From assembly GCF_033446605.1 (NCBI RefSeq), contig NZ_JAWQUO010000010.1, forward strand, positions 62,001 through 126,000: a stretch of 64,000 bases of DNA, given 5' to 3'. This document shows positions 34,787 through 43,654 of the stretch, in pieces (position 1 is the stretch's first letter; every line of letters starts with the position of its first letter). The translations under genes were made by a program, and so were the position numbers. Origin of the DNA: Iodobacter sp025352645 (GTDB lineage Bacteria; Pseudomonadota; Gammaproteobacteria; Burkholderiales; Chitinibacteraceae). Under the pieces are notes generated by a model. It saw only the letters and a program-made list of their open reading frames with translations. It searched no databases and was not told the DNA's origin.

Positions 34787-34814
34787 AATATATACCTTTT
34801 TATTGGTATATATT
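34787..34814. promoter_or_regulatory. AT-rich perfect dyad upstream of the secreted-protein gene
   Basis: AATATATACC (34787-34796) and GGTATATATT (34805-34814) are perfect 10-bp arms with an 8-base spacer, 36-63 bases upstream of the minus-strand ATG at 34751. The position suits an operator or a -10 region. Confidence 0.4.
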
Positions 34815-34981
34815 AGCCAAGCCATATTAATACCATAATCATACCCAACTAAATTACCTTCACTCCCCTCGAAAATTTAATCCACTGCGGCAAATTTCAT
34901 TTAGCTTTGTGTATTTCACTTACACGAAACCCGCACGCCTGCTAGACTTGCGACCATAGTTTGAATCGACAGGAAAAAGTG

Positions 34982-36280
34982 ATGAGTTTGCGTGTTCTTA
35001 CCGGCATTACCACCTCGGGTACACCCCATCTTGGCAACTATGTGGGGGCTATTCGCCCAGCCATTGTCGCCAGCCAAAGCACCGACACCGATTGCTTCTT
35101 TTTTATGGCGGATTACCACGCCCTAATCAAATGTGATGATCCGGCTAGGATTGAGCGCTCACGCCTAGAAATTGCCGCCACTTGGCTGGCTGCGGGCTTA
35201 GATCCAGAACGCGTTACTTTTTATCGCCAAAGCGATGTTCCTGAAGTCACCGAACTAAACTGGCTATTGACCTGTGTAACGGCCAAAGGCCAAATGAACC
35301 GCGCCCACGCTTACAAGGCCAGCACGGATGTGAACGAAGCGGCGGGTGAAGATGCTGATGCAGGCATTACCATGGGTCTGTTTTGCTACCCAATTTTAAT
35401 GGCCGCAGACATCCTGCTATTTAACCCGCACAAAGTACCGGTAGGCCGCGATCAAATTCAGCATATTGAAATGACCCGTGATGTGGCCGCGCGCTTTAAC
35501 CATCTATTTGGCCAAGGCAGCGATTTATTTGTCTTGCCTGAAGCGCATATCGAAGAGCACGTTGCCACCCTGCCCGGCCTAGATGGCCGCAAGATGAGCA
35601 AAAGTTACGACAATACCATTCCACTATTTGAAGGCGGGGTAAAGGCGCTTAAAGACGCCATCGCAAAAATTGTGACCAATAGCCTGCTACCTGGCGAGCC
35701 CAAAGACCCAGACAACTCGCATTTAGTCACTATTTTTGAAGCCTTTGCCAGCAGCGCAGAAACCGCCCAATTTAAAGACGAATTACGCGCAGGCCTTAGC
35801 TGGGGCGAGGCAAAAAAACGCCTGCTCGATTTAATCGAACGCGATATTGCGCCAATGCGTGAGCGCTATGAAGCGCTGATGGCGCACCCAGAAGAAATTG
35901 AAGCGCTATTACAAACTGGGGCGGCCAAAGCCCGCGCCACCGCCGCACCATTATTAAAAAAAGTACGCGAGTCCCTTGGCCTGCGCCCGATGCAAGCCAT
36001 TGCCGTGCCCGCTGCAAAAGCCGAAAAGAAAGCCGCCTTGCCTTTGTTTAAGCAGTTCCGCTTAGACGATGGGCTGTTTTACTTTAACTTTATCGCCAGT
36101 GATGGCCGCGTGTTATTGCAAAGCCAAGGCTTTAGCCAAGGCCGAGAAGCGGGCTTATGGATTGCAAAAATTAAAAACGAAGGGGTGGCGGCACTAGAAA
36201 GCAATACCCCCATCGCCTTGGGTGAAGGTGTTGCCTTAAGCGATGTGGCTGATGCTTTAATGGTTTTATTGGCAGATTAA
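34982..36280 (+). CDS. trpS: Tryptophan--tRNA ligase with C-terminal extension
   Basis: 432 residues from ATG 34982, six or so bases after AGGAAAA; an in-frame TTG lies at 34961. Class I synthetase motifs: TPHLGN (HIGH equivalent, 14-19) and KMSKS (204-208), with Trp-site segments NWLLTCVTAKGQMNRAHAYK and GLFCYPILMAADILLFN. The core (to about 340) is followed by an Ala/Lys-rich linker and an extra domain of about 75 residues (FKQFRLDDGLFYFNFIASDG, LLQSQGF, REAGLWIAKIK) resembling the YegP/DUF1508 fold. E. coli TrpS has only 334 residues. Single gene. Confidence 0.95.
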   Translation: MSLRVLTGITTSGTPHLGNYVGAIRPAIVASQSTDTDCFFFMADYHALIKCDDPARIERSRLEIAATWLAAGLDPERVTFYRQSDVPEVTELNWLLTCVTAKGQMNRAHAYKASTDVNEAAGEDADAGITMGLFCYPILMAADILLFNPHKVPVGRDQIQHIEMTRDVAARFNHLFGQGSDLFVLPEAHIEEHVATLPGLDGRKMSKSYDNTIPLFEGGVKALKDAIAKIVTNSLLPGEPKDPDNSHLVTIFEAFASSAETAQFKDELRAGLSWGEAKKRLLDLIERDIAPMRERYEALMAHPEEIEALLQTGAAKARATAAPLLKKVRESLGLRPMQAIAVPAAKAEKKAALPLFKQFRLDDGLFYFNFIASDGRVLLQSQGFSQGREAGLWIAKIKNEGVAALESNTPIALGEGVALSDVADALMVLLAD

Positions 36281-36346
36281 GTACGTTTTACGGAACTACA
36301 TTACCGCAGCGCATAAAAACTGCATTCTTGCCGTAAAAAACCAGGA

Positions 36347-36439
36347 TATCGTAGGGCGGGTGAAACCCGCATTTTTTCAACGTCGATCAAAGGTTGTACC
36401 CGCCCTACCAATGGCATATTGCTTAAGTTGATAGGATTG
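36347..36439. repeat. MITE-like repeat, family 2, left-truncated
   Basis: Contains ATCGTAGGGCGGGTGAAACC and the family 2 right terminus AAGTTGATAGGATTG (36425-36439), followed by a run of nine or more G's. The left terminus is missing. It lies between trpS and the convergent DUF5666 gene. Confidence 0.65.
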
Positions 36440-36512
36440 GGGGGGGGGCTGCCTGCTGCTCCCCTACAATAGTTTTTGGGCATTACGGCAACGTTTTATG
36501 CTTAACAAACAA

Positions 36513-36555
36513 AACGCCCCAAAAGCATGAACAAAAGTTCAGCGGTTGGGGCGTT
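36513..36555 (-). terminator. Terminator of the DUF5666 lipoprotein gene
   Basis: AACGCCCCAA (36513-36522) and TTGGGGCGTT (36546-36555) form a perfect 10-bp stem; the minus strand continues with a T-rich stretch. 22 bases after the minus-strand stop. Confidence 0.75.
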
Positions 36556-36576
36556 GTTCATTACGGTTAAATAGAC

Positions 36577-38502
36577 TTAATCTTCAAATGAAATCTGCGT
36601 AGCAATCAATACGCCATTTGTAAGCGTTCCTTTCACCGTGACTAGGCGGCCATTGCCTACATTTGCCGTTTTGCCGCTTTTGATTTCGGCTTTACTGGCG
36701 TTCACTTTTTGCCCCGCCACTTTAAAATCACTAGCCGAAACTAAGTCACTAATTGGGCCTTTTATTTCTAAAACATTTGCTACGGTGACGCGCCCTTTTA
36801 TCTCGATTTTTTGAGCGCTTATTTTATCGCCACTCTTTAGTGCAGTCACTTCAACAGCCACCCCATTTACCACACTGTCTAGCGCGCCACCATCAATAGG
36901 CGTGGTTGTACCCCACAACACAATGACGCCATTGAGCTTGAACTGCGTTGCCGTTACGCCACTTAGCACCCCTGCAAGCTTAATAGGCGGTGCAATTTTT
37001 GCCGGTAGCTTAACTTCTTTAACAATAAGTACATCAGCCAATATCTCGCCACGCACTACCACTTTGCTACCATTTACAAAATCAGTCTTACTAGCAGCCA
37101 CATCCGAACCTTGCATACCGTATTCCGTTTTATCATTGACTTGCAACATTAGCTTTATGCCGATCAAAGTAAATTTACCGGTTTTGGCATCAAGGTCTTT
37201 AACTTCACCTGTAATCGTCCGAATACCTACACTTGCCGTCTGACTGGCGTTTGGAGCCGTCGTTACAGGCGGTGGCGTATCGATTTTTAGCGTTTTGGCC
37301 AAGACGGTGCCATTAGCTACGCTACCCTGCACTTTCACCAGTACGCCATTAGCTAAGTTATCCGCGGCTCCGCCATCAAAAGTCGCCGCGCTTGCATCAA
37401 CCAATACCCCTCGTACCTTAAAGCTAGCTAAGGAAACAAAATCGGTGACCACGCCATTTAGCTCAACCTTGGCGTCTACACTATCTTTAACAAACTTCAC
37501 ATTGGCTGCGACCAGTTTATTGGTCTGCCAAACGCCACCCACGCGTACTGGTTTACCATTGGCTAGATCAGTGACTACGCCGCTTTCAAACTTAGATTTA
37601 CTCGCGTCCACCATCACTTCGCCTAATTTAAAGCTCAGTGTTTTACTATCTAAGCCAGCAATCAAACCACCAATTTGCATTTTTAGGCCATCACCGGCTT
37701 GCGGTTTTCTTACCTTCAAAGCTTTAGCATTCATGACGCTGGCAGCGCTAATGGCTTGGTCACTCCACGCGGCGATCAACTGACCGTTTTCTAACACCAC
37801 GCCATCTGGACGCAATTTTGCGTTAGTAAAGTCAATTTTTAAGCCGCCCACCAACAATGTTTTAGCCGTATTGTCAAGCTGGCTCACTATCCCTACTACA
37901 CGCACCATTAAGGCACTGCTAGGGTCTTTGCGCTCAATCCGCGTGGCCACAATCACGCTGGCGCCATCACGGCTACCATGCACTTCAACCACATCACCGA
38001 CTAGCAAATCAGCCAGCACCGAGGCCCCCTCAAATACGGTTGGCGCTGCGGCATCGCTTGAGACACGGATAGTTTGCCCTGCTAATTTGAAACCAACACC
38101 CGCTTGTAATTCTGTAATTTTGCCGTAAACCTCTGGCAGAGCGGTGAGCGTTTTGATTTTATCATCGCTGCCTTGGTCAGATTCCACCTTCATGCCCAGC
38201 TTGATATCATTGCTGGTACCCGTGCTGATGACGGAAGGATCTTGCTCCACCTTAAAGCTGGCATTGCTATCGTCTAAGGTATTGCCATCAACAATTACAC
38301 TTCCAAAGCCCGTCACCGTGCCTTGAGCATAAGCACCGCCGCTAGGTGCTGGAGTGGGTGTTGGCACTGCGGTGGGGATGCTCGTTGGCGTAACAGCTAC
38401 GGATGTAGACGGTGTTGAGCTACTACCACTCCCTCCACCGCAAGCGTACAAACCAAGACTGACGGCAACTGCAATAAGACAAAGCTTTAAGCGCTGATCC
38501 AC
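36577..38502 (-). CDS. Large lipoprotein of tandem DUF5666 modules
   Basis: 641 residues, GTG start at 38502 with AGGGAG upstream. Lipoprotein signal ending in LYAC (Cys21), then a Gly/Ser and Thr/Pro linker (residues 22-56). The rest is a chain of about eight 65-70-residue beta-rich units, each with the pattern G-x-(I/V)-(S/T)-x-L followed by F-K-(L/V)-x-G-x-x-V-(D/N)-A and ending in L-x-x-G-x-x-V-x-V-x-G, the DUF5666 signature. Probably an elongated surface or periplasmic protein anchored in the outer membrane. No enzymatic motif seen. Confidence 0.88.
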   Translation of the reverse strand: MDQRLKLCLIAVAVSLGLYACGGGSGSSSTPSTSVAVTPTSIPTAVPTPTPAPSGGAYAQGTVTGFGSVIVDGNTLDDSNASFKVEQDPSVISTGTSNDIKLGMKVESDQGSDDKIKTLTALPEVYGKITELQAGVGFKLAGQTIRVSSDAAAPTVFEGASVLADLLVGDVVEVHGSRDGASVIVATRIERKDPSSALMVRVVGIVSQLDNTAKTLLVGGLKIDFTNAKLRPDGVVLENGQLIAAWSDQAISAASVMNAKALKVRKPQAGDGLKMQIGGLIAGLDSKTLSFKLGEVMVDASKSKFESGVVTDLANGKPVRVGGVWQTNKLVAANVKFVKDSVDAKVELNGVVTDFVSLASFKVRGVLVDASAATFDGGAADNLANGVLVKVQGSVANGTVLAKTLKIDTPPPVTTAPNASQTASVGIRTITGEVKDLDAKTGKFTLIGIKLMLQVNDKTEYGMQGSDVAASKTDFVNGSKVVVRGEILADVLIVKEVKLPAKIAPPIKLAGVLSGVTATQFKLNGVIVLWGTTTPIDGGALDSVVNGVAVEVTALKSGDKISAQKIEIKGRVTVANVLEIKGPISDLVSASDFKVAGQKVNASKAEIKSGKTANVGNGRLVTVKGTLTNGVLIATQISFED

Positions 38503-38627
38503 GGTTCACTCCCTAATAAGTCTCGCATCAGTTTGATGTGCTTATGGGATTGTGGTGGGCTTTCAGTGCTGACAAGAAGACTTACTCATGATTCAGCGAT
38601 AAGCGGGCAGGGTTTGCTATTTAAAGT

Positions 38628-38651
38628 AGAGGCACGGCATGCCATGCCTCT
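38628..38651 (-). terminator. Hairpin after the minus-strand efflux operon
   Basis: AGAGGCA (38628-38634) and TGCCTCT (38645-38651) enclose the palindrome GGCATGCC, 44 bases after the outer-membrane factor stop. Possible terminator of the operon; the T-run is poor. Confidence 0.4.
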
Positions 38652-38694
38652 ATATGCATCATTTAAGCATGATGGTTTGTAAGGCCACCTATGC

Positions 38695-40044
38695 TTACCT
38701 TCCTCCCAAAGCCTTAAACGCTTGAGCCGATACCGCAAGGCGGGCGCGGCGGGTTTCGATCAAAGCTTGGCTGGCGGCGTAAAACTCACGCTGCGCATCC
38801 AGCACCTCTAAATAGCCTGATAAGCCCGAGGCATAGCGCGCTTCGGCAAGCTTTAAACGCTGGCCTTGGCGATCTGCCAGCTTTTGCTGTGCGGCAAGCT
38901 GCTCTACCAGCCAGCCTTGATCAGATAACACATCGGCCACGTCTTTAAAGGCCAGCTGAATGGTTTTTTCGTACTCCGCCACAGCGATCACCTTGCGTGC
39001 AGCAGCAACATCTGCCCCAGCGCTTAAGCGGCCACCGTCAAAAATCGGCAGGCTGATTTGGGGTAAAAAACTCCAAGCGCGGTTGCCGCCGGAGAACAAA
39101 TCGCCCAATTCATCGCTCATCACGCCAGCGCTACCCATAAGGGTAACTTTTGGGAAGAATGCGGCACGGGCAGCGCCAATATTGGCGTTAGCCGCTACTA
39201 GCTTTTGCTCTGCGGCCCGCACATCAGGGCGATCAAGCAGCACTGCCGAGCTTAAGCCACTAGGTAATGCAAACACCTCCGCATTTAAGTTTACCTCGGG
39301 CAAGCTTACAGCCTCACCCACCAGCAGAGTCAGTGCGTTCTGTGCGTTAACGGCCTGACGGCTTAAAGCAGCTTTATCGCTTAAGGCGCTGTCTTGTGCG
39401 GCCTCTGCCTGCAAGAGATCTAAGCGATTAGCCACGCCCACATCCACGCGGCGTTTCACCACACGGGCACTTTCCTGACGCGCTGTAGCGGTTTGCTCGG
39501 CTAAGCGGCTGCGTGCATTTAAGGCTTGCGCAAGGTAATAACTATTGGCCACATCGGCAATCAGCGCACTGCGCACCGATTGCTGCGCTTCTTCGCTGGC
39601 TAAGTAATTGGCCTTGGCCGCTTCGCTTAAACGACGCACCCGCCCCCAGAAATCCACCTCATAAGACAGCAAAGCCAAGTTGGCTTCATAACGGCGGCTG
39701 ATATCTACATCTGGATTGCTACGGCTGGTGCTACCAGAGCCATTCGCACTCACCGACGGCAATAAATCCGCCTTCTGAATACCGTACAGCGCCCGTGCTT
39801 CTTCGATTCTGGCCGTGGCAATTTTTAGATCGCGGTTATTGGCTAAAGCTTTATCTATCACCGGCTTTAAGGCTGGATCTAGAAAATAGCTATTCCACTC
39901 TGGCGTACTGAGATCCTGCGGCTGGCTACCTACGGCACTGGCCACAGGGGCCGCAGGGCGGACGTAATCCGGCCCCATGGCGCAAGCGCCCAATGCAAAG
40001 CTCATCGCAAGCAGCATGGTCTTAGACATTAATTGTTTTTTCAT
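38695..40044 (-). CDS. RND efflux outer-membrane factor (NodT/OprM type), system 1
   Basis: 449 residues. Lipoprotein signal with LGAC (Cys20) and the classic MGPDYVRPAAP start. Two TolC-type repeat halves with long helices: IATARIEEARALYGIQKADLLPSVSANG and AEQKLVAANANIGAARAAFFPKVTL, and the ending RYASGLSGYLEVLDAQREFYAASQ. Forms the trimeric exit duct through the outer membrane. It is the last gene of a minus-strand operon; a dRS3-like repeat separates it from the permease. Confidence 0.93.
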   Translation of the reverse strand: MKKQLMSKTMLLAMSFALGACAMGPDYVRPAAPVASAVGSQPQDLSTPEWNSYFLDPALKPVIDKALANNRDLKIATARIEEARALYGIQKADLLPSVSANGSGSTSRSNPDVDISRRYEANLALLSYEVDFWGRVRRLSEAAKANYLASEEAQQSVRSALIADVANSYYLAQALNARSRLAEQTATARQESARVVKRRVDVGVANRLDLLQAEAAQDSALSDKAALSRQAVNAQNALTLLVGEAVSLPEVNLNAEVFALPSGLSSAVLLDRPDVRAAEQKLVAANANIGAARAAFFPKVTLMGSAGVMSDELGDLFSGGNRAWSFLPQISLPIFDGGRLSAGADVAAARKVIAVAEYEKTIQLAFKDVADVLSDQGWLVEQLAAQQKLADRQGQRLKLAEARYASGLSGYLEVLDAQREFYAASQALIETRRARLAVSAQAFKALGGR

Positions 40045-40180
40045 CCGTTTTTTTACCTATTGGTTCGCGTCATTATGCGAAGAGTGTCATGCCGCTCTTC
40101 GAACACCGGCAAGTCAATTAACCACCTGATTAGCGGGATAGCTCAGCAAAAATCATTTCAAACTTTAAATGCATGAAGAT

Positions 40181-40262
40181 CGTCATTCCCGAATGTTTTT
40201 AATCGGGGATACAGAGGTTTTGAGCGCCACAAGACTGGATTCCCGCCTTCGCGGGAATGACG
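40181..40262. repeat. dRS3-like inverted repeat element
   Basis: 82 bp bounded by CGTCATTCCC (40181-40190) and GGGAATGACG (40253-40262). The right part contains ATTCCCGCCTTCGCGGGAAT (40239-40258), which fits the Neisseria dRS3 pattern ATTCCC-N8-GGGAAT exactly. It lies between permease and outer-membrane factor genes of the minus-strand pump. Confidence 0.7.
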
Positions 40263-40298
40263 GTTCAATAATAAGCCGAGCTAAACCACTCATCAGGA

Positions 40299-43200
40299 TT
40301 AACGATGGTCATCCGCGATTTCATCTGTGCGCACCACTTCTTTTTCTGGGAAGAAGCGACGCACCACCACAAAGAACACCGGCACGAGGAATACCGCAAA
40401 TACCGTAGCAGTAATCATCCCCCCCATCACCCCAGTACCAATGGCGCGGCGGCTGGCCGCCCCAGCACCGGTACTCATGGCCAGCGGCAATACACCGGCA
40501 ATAAAGGCAAAGGACGTCATCAGAATCGGACGGAAGCGTAAGCGGCAGGCTTCCATCGTGGCATCAACCACACTCATGCCTTGGCGTTGCAGATCACGGG
40601 CGAATTCAATAATCAGAATTGCGTTCTTTGCGGACAAACCAATAATGGCAATCAGCCCCACCTTAAAGTACACATCGTCTGGTAGGCCACGCAGTGTCAT
40701 GGCGGCCACCGCGCCAAAAATACCCAGCGGCACCACCCACAGCACGGCAAACGGAATCGACCAGCTTTCATACAACGCAGCAAGGCATAAGAAAACAATC
40801 AGGATAGACAAGCCAAATAGGAACGGCGCTTGCGAACCAGACAGTCTTTCTTCAAACGAAGTGCCCGACCATTCAAAACCTACGCCTGCTGGCAATTGCT
40901 TAGCCATGGCTTCCATTGCATCCATGGCCTCGCCCGAGCTTTTGCCAGGGGCTGGGCCGCCAGAGATCTTGAACGCAGGCAAGCCGTTATAGCGATCCAG
41001 CGCAGAAGCACCTGCCTGCCATTTAGCCACGGCAATTTCTGATAGCGGCACTAAATTACCCGCCCGCGTTTTAAGCTGCAGCTTGAGCAAATCATCTGGC
41101 GAAAGACGGCTTTCTGGCGTGGCCTGCATCAGTACACGCAAAATACGGCCTTCACGCACAAAGTCATTCACATAGGCCGAGCCTAGTGAAATAGCCAGCG
41201 TGTTGTTCAGCTCAGTCATATCAATACCCAGCTGACTGGCTTTTTCTTTATTAACATCCAGCAGCAGCTGCTGACCTGGCTCCTGACCATCAGGGCGAAC
41301 CCCAGCCAAAGCTTTATTTTGCGCGGCCATGCCCAGCAACATATTGCGTGCTTCATAAAGGCGATCACGGCCCAAACCGGCACGATCTTGCAGGCGGAAA
41401 TCGAATCCACCCACCGAGGCCAATTCAGGAATTGGCGGCACATTGGTGGCAAAAGAGAACGCTTGCTTAATGCGGAACAACATCATATTGGCGCGTTGCA
41501 CCACGGCTGCAACCTGATCATCCGGCTTAGGACGATCTTTCCAGTCTTTTAAGGTGACAAAGGCCAGTGCTGCATTTTGGCCACGACCAAAGAAGCTGAA
41601 ACCCACAATCGCAATCACGCGATCGACTTCTGGCTGCTTCACAAAGTGCGTTTCAATTTGCTCAACGATTTCCAGCGTACGCTCACGCGTCGCGCCAGCA
41701 GGCAATTGCACCACACTAATAAAGTAACCTTGGTCTTCGTCAGGCAAGAAAGACGTAGGCAAGCGCGACATCAACCAGCCGGTAGATGCCAGAATCAAAG
41801 CAAAAAACAACAAGGACAAACCCGTCTTACGAATGCATGTACCTACCCAGCCCTGATAGCGCAAGGTTAAAGCGGCAAACTTGCGATTAAACCAACCTAA
41901 AAAGCCTTTGGTGCCGTGATGCTCGCCCTTTTTCAGTGGCTTCAAGAAAGTAGCGCACAAAGCCGGTGTTAAGGTTAAAGCCATCAGCGCCGAAAAGAAC
42001 ATCGTCAGCACCAAGGTGACCGAGAACTGGCGATAAATCGCGCCCACTGCACCTGAGAAAAACGCCATCGGCACAAACACGGCGGTCAGTACCAAAGTAA
42101 TGGCGATGATCGGGCCGATAATCTGCCCCATGGCTTTTTGCGTGGCTTCGCGTGGCGCAAGCCCCTCTTCCGTCATGATCCGTTCGACGTTTTCGATCAC
42201 CACAATGGCATCATCAACCAAGATACCAATCGCCAATACCATGGCAAACATGGTCAGCACATTGATGGAGTAACCAAACAGCTGCAAACCCACCAAAGCA
42301 CCCAAGAGCGCAATTGGCACAACAATCGTCGGAATCAGCGTGGCGCGGATATTACCTAGGAATAGGTACATCACAATAAACACCAAACCAATCGCTTCAA
42401 CCAGCGTGGTCAATACTTCCTTGATCGAAACATCCACAAACTTAGAGGTATCGTAAGGCACTTCAACGGCAATGCCCTTAGGGAAGAACTTAGACAACTC
42501 GTCTAGCTTGGCTTTTACTGCCTTGGCTGTTTCGAGCGCATTGCCATCGGGGGAGAGCTTAATCCCGATCGCCGCAATACTCTTACCATTTAAACGCGCC
42601 AATACGCTGTAATCGGATGCGCCCAGCTCAACTTTGGCCACATCTTTTAAGCGTAATTGCGAGCCGTTTTTGCCATCGCGCAGCACGATATTGCCAAACT
42701 GCTCTGCGGTTAAGTAGCGGCCTTGCGTGACCACCGTTGCGGTAAATTGCTGGCCTGCAGGGGCTGGTAGCTGGCCAATTTCACCCGTTGCCAATTGCAC
42801 GTTTTGCGCGCGCACGGCGGCTAAGGCTTCTGAGGCGGACATCTTAAAGCCAGCCAATTTAGCCGGATCAAGCCAAATACGCATCGCATATTCAGAGCCA
42901 AACAACATCGCCTCACCCACACCCGGCACACGGCGAATGGAATCAATCACGCTAGAATTCACATAACTGCCCAGTGCCACATTGTCGTAGCTACCATCTG
43001 GCGACAACAGCGTGACAAACATCAGGTAATTACTACGGGATTTAACCACCTGCACGCCTTGTTGGCGTACTTCACTAGGCAAACGCGCTTCAACCCGTTT
43101 CACACGGTTTTGCGCTTCTACCGAGGCGATATCCAAATCTGTACCTGGCTTAAACGTCAGCGTAATCGCCATATTACCGGCGCTATCGCTATTGGAGCTC

Positions 43201-43436
43201 ATATACTGCATGTTCTCCAAACCGTTCATTTCTTGTTCAATCAGCGCGGTTACGGTTTCTTCCATCACCTGCGCGCTTGCGCCGGGGTAAGTTGCGTTAA
43301 TGGTTAAAGCGGGCGGAGCCACTTCGGGGTATTGAGAGATCGGCAGGCTTTTGAAAGCCAGCAAACCTGCCAAAATAATAATAATGGCGATCACCCAAGC
43401 AAATACCGGGCGATCGATAAAAAATCGAGCAAACAT
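40299..43436 (-). CDS. RND efflux permease (AcrB/MexB, HAE1 type), system 1
   Basis: 1045 residues from ATG 43436, after TTAGGAGAG; an extended ORF to 43520 runs into a repeat and is not real. Starts MFARFFIDRPVFAWVIAIIIILAG as in AcrB. The proton-relay pair is in GILVDDAIVVIENVERIM, and the TM10 lysine in IGLSAKNAILIIEFARDL. Twelve membrane segments and two large periplasmic loops are expected from length. Drives proton-coupled export of hydrophobic drugs or metabolites with the adaptor encoded upstream. Confidence 0.95.
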   Translation of the reverse strand: MFARFFIDRPVFAWVIAIIIILAGLLAFKSLPISQYPEVAPPALTINATYPGASAQVMEETVTALIEQEMNGLENMQYMSSNSDSAGNMAITLTFKPGTDLDIASVEAQNRVKRVEARLPSEVRQQGVQVVKSRSNYLMFVTLLSPDGSYDNVALGSYVNSSVIDSIRRVPGVGEAMLFGSEYAMRIWLDPAKLAGFKMSASEALAAVRAQNVQLATGEIGQLPAPAGQQFTATVVTQGRYLTAEQFGNIVLRDGKNGSQLRLKDVAKVELGASDYSVLARLNGKSIAAIGIKLSPDGNALETAKAVKAKLDELSKFFPKGIAVEVPYDTSKFVDVSIKEVLTTLVEAIGLVFIVMYLFLGNIRATLIPTIVVPIALLGALVGLQLFGYSINVLTMFAMVLAIGILVDDAIVVIENVERIMTEEGLAPREATQKAMGQIIGPIIAITLVLTAVFVPMAFFSGAVGAIYRQFSVTLVLTMFFSALMALTLTPALCATFLKPLKKGEHHGTKGFLGWFNRKFAALTLRYQGWVGTCIRKTGLSLLFFALILASTGWLMSRLPTSFLPDEDQGYFISVVQLPAGATRERTLEIVEQIETHFVKQPEVDRVIAIVGFSFFGRGQNAALAFVTLKDWKDRPKPDDQVAAVVQRANMMLFRIKQAFSFATNVPPIPELASVGGFDFRLQDRAGLGRDRLYEARNMLLGMAAQNKALAGVRPDGQEPGQQLLLDVNKEKASQLGIDMTELNNTLAISLGSAYVNDFVREGRILRVLMQATPESRLSPDDLLKLQLKTRAGNLVPLSEIAVAKWQAGASALDRYNGLPAFKISGGPAPGKSSGEAMDAMEAMAKQLPAGVGFEWSGTSFEERLSGSQAPFLFGLSILIVFLCLAALYESWSIPFAVLWVVPLGIFGAVAAMTLRGLPDDVYFKVGLIAIIGLSAKNAILIIEFARDLQRQGMSVVDATMEACRLRFRPILMTSFAFIAGVLPLAMSTGAGAASRRAIGTGVMGGMITATVFAVFLVPVFFVVVRRFFPEKEVVRTDEIADDHR

Positions 43437-43471
43437 AAACTCTCCTAATGCAGCACAGTAAGACTCCACCC

Positions 43472-43600
43472 AAAACCCAAATCTCAAAACACGGAGGGCA
43501 CAGAGAGCACGGAGTTTCACGGAGAAAACCTTATTTCCTTGTTTTTCCTCCGTGGCCCTCCGTCTTCTCCTTTTACTCTGTGGTTTAAGATTTGGGTTTT
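43472..43600. repeat. CACGGAG inverted-repeat element, copy 2
   Basis: 129 bp with termini AAAACCCAAATCTCAAAACA (43472-43491) and a right end TTAAGATTTGGGTTTT (43585-43600), inverted to each other. Interior CACGGAG / CTCCGTG units, as in the copy at 27721-27875. Placed between adaptor and permease genes. Confidence 0.75.
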
Positions 43601-43654
43601 AGCATGGCGTACTGCGGTGGACTACTCGTGACGCCTAAGCATCATCAGTAGCAG

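Noticed and set aside
36431..36450. Run of G's after the family 2 terminus as a phase-variable tract
   Set aside because: It is intergenic between two 3' ends, not in a coding region or promoter, so slippage would have no obvious effect.
37295..37783. 162-codon plus-strand ORF opposite the DUF5666 gene
   Set aside because: Antisense shadow produced by the repetitive Val/Ala/Lys-rich coding strand.
40327..40992. 221-codon ORF opposite the efflux permease gene
   Set aside because: Antisense shadow of a clearly coding RND permease.
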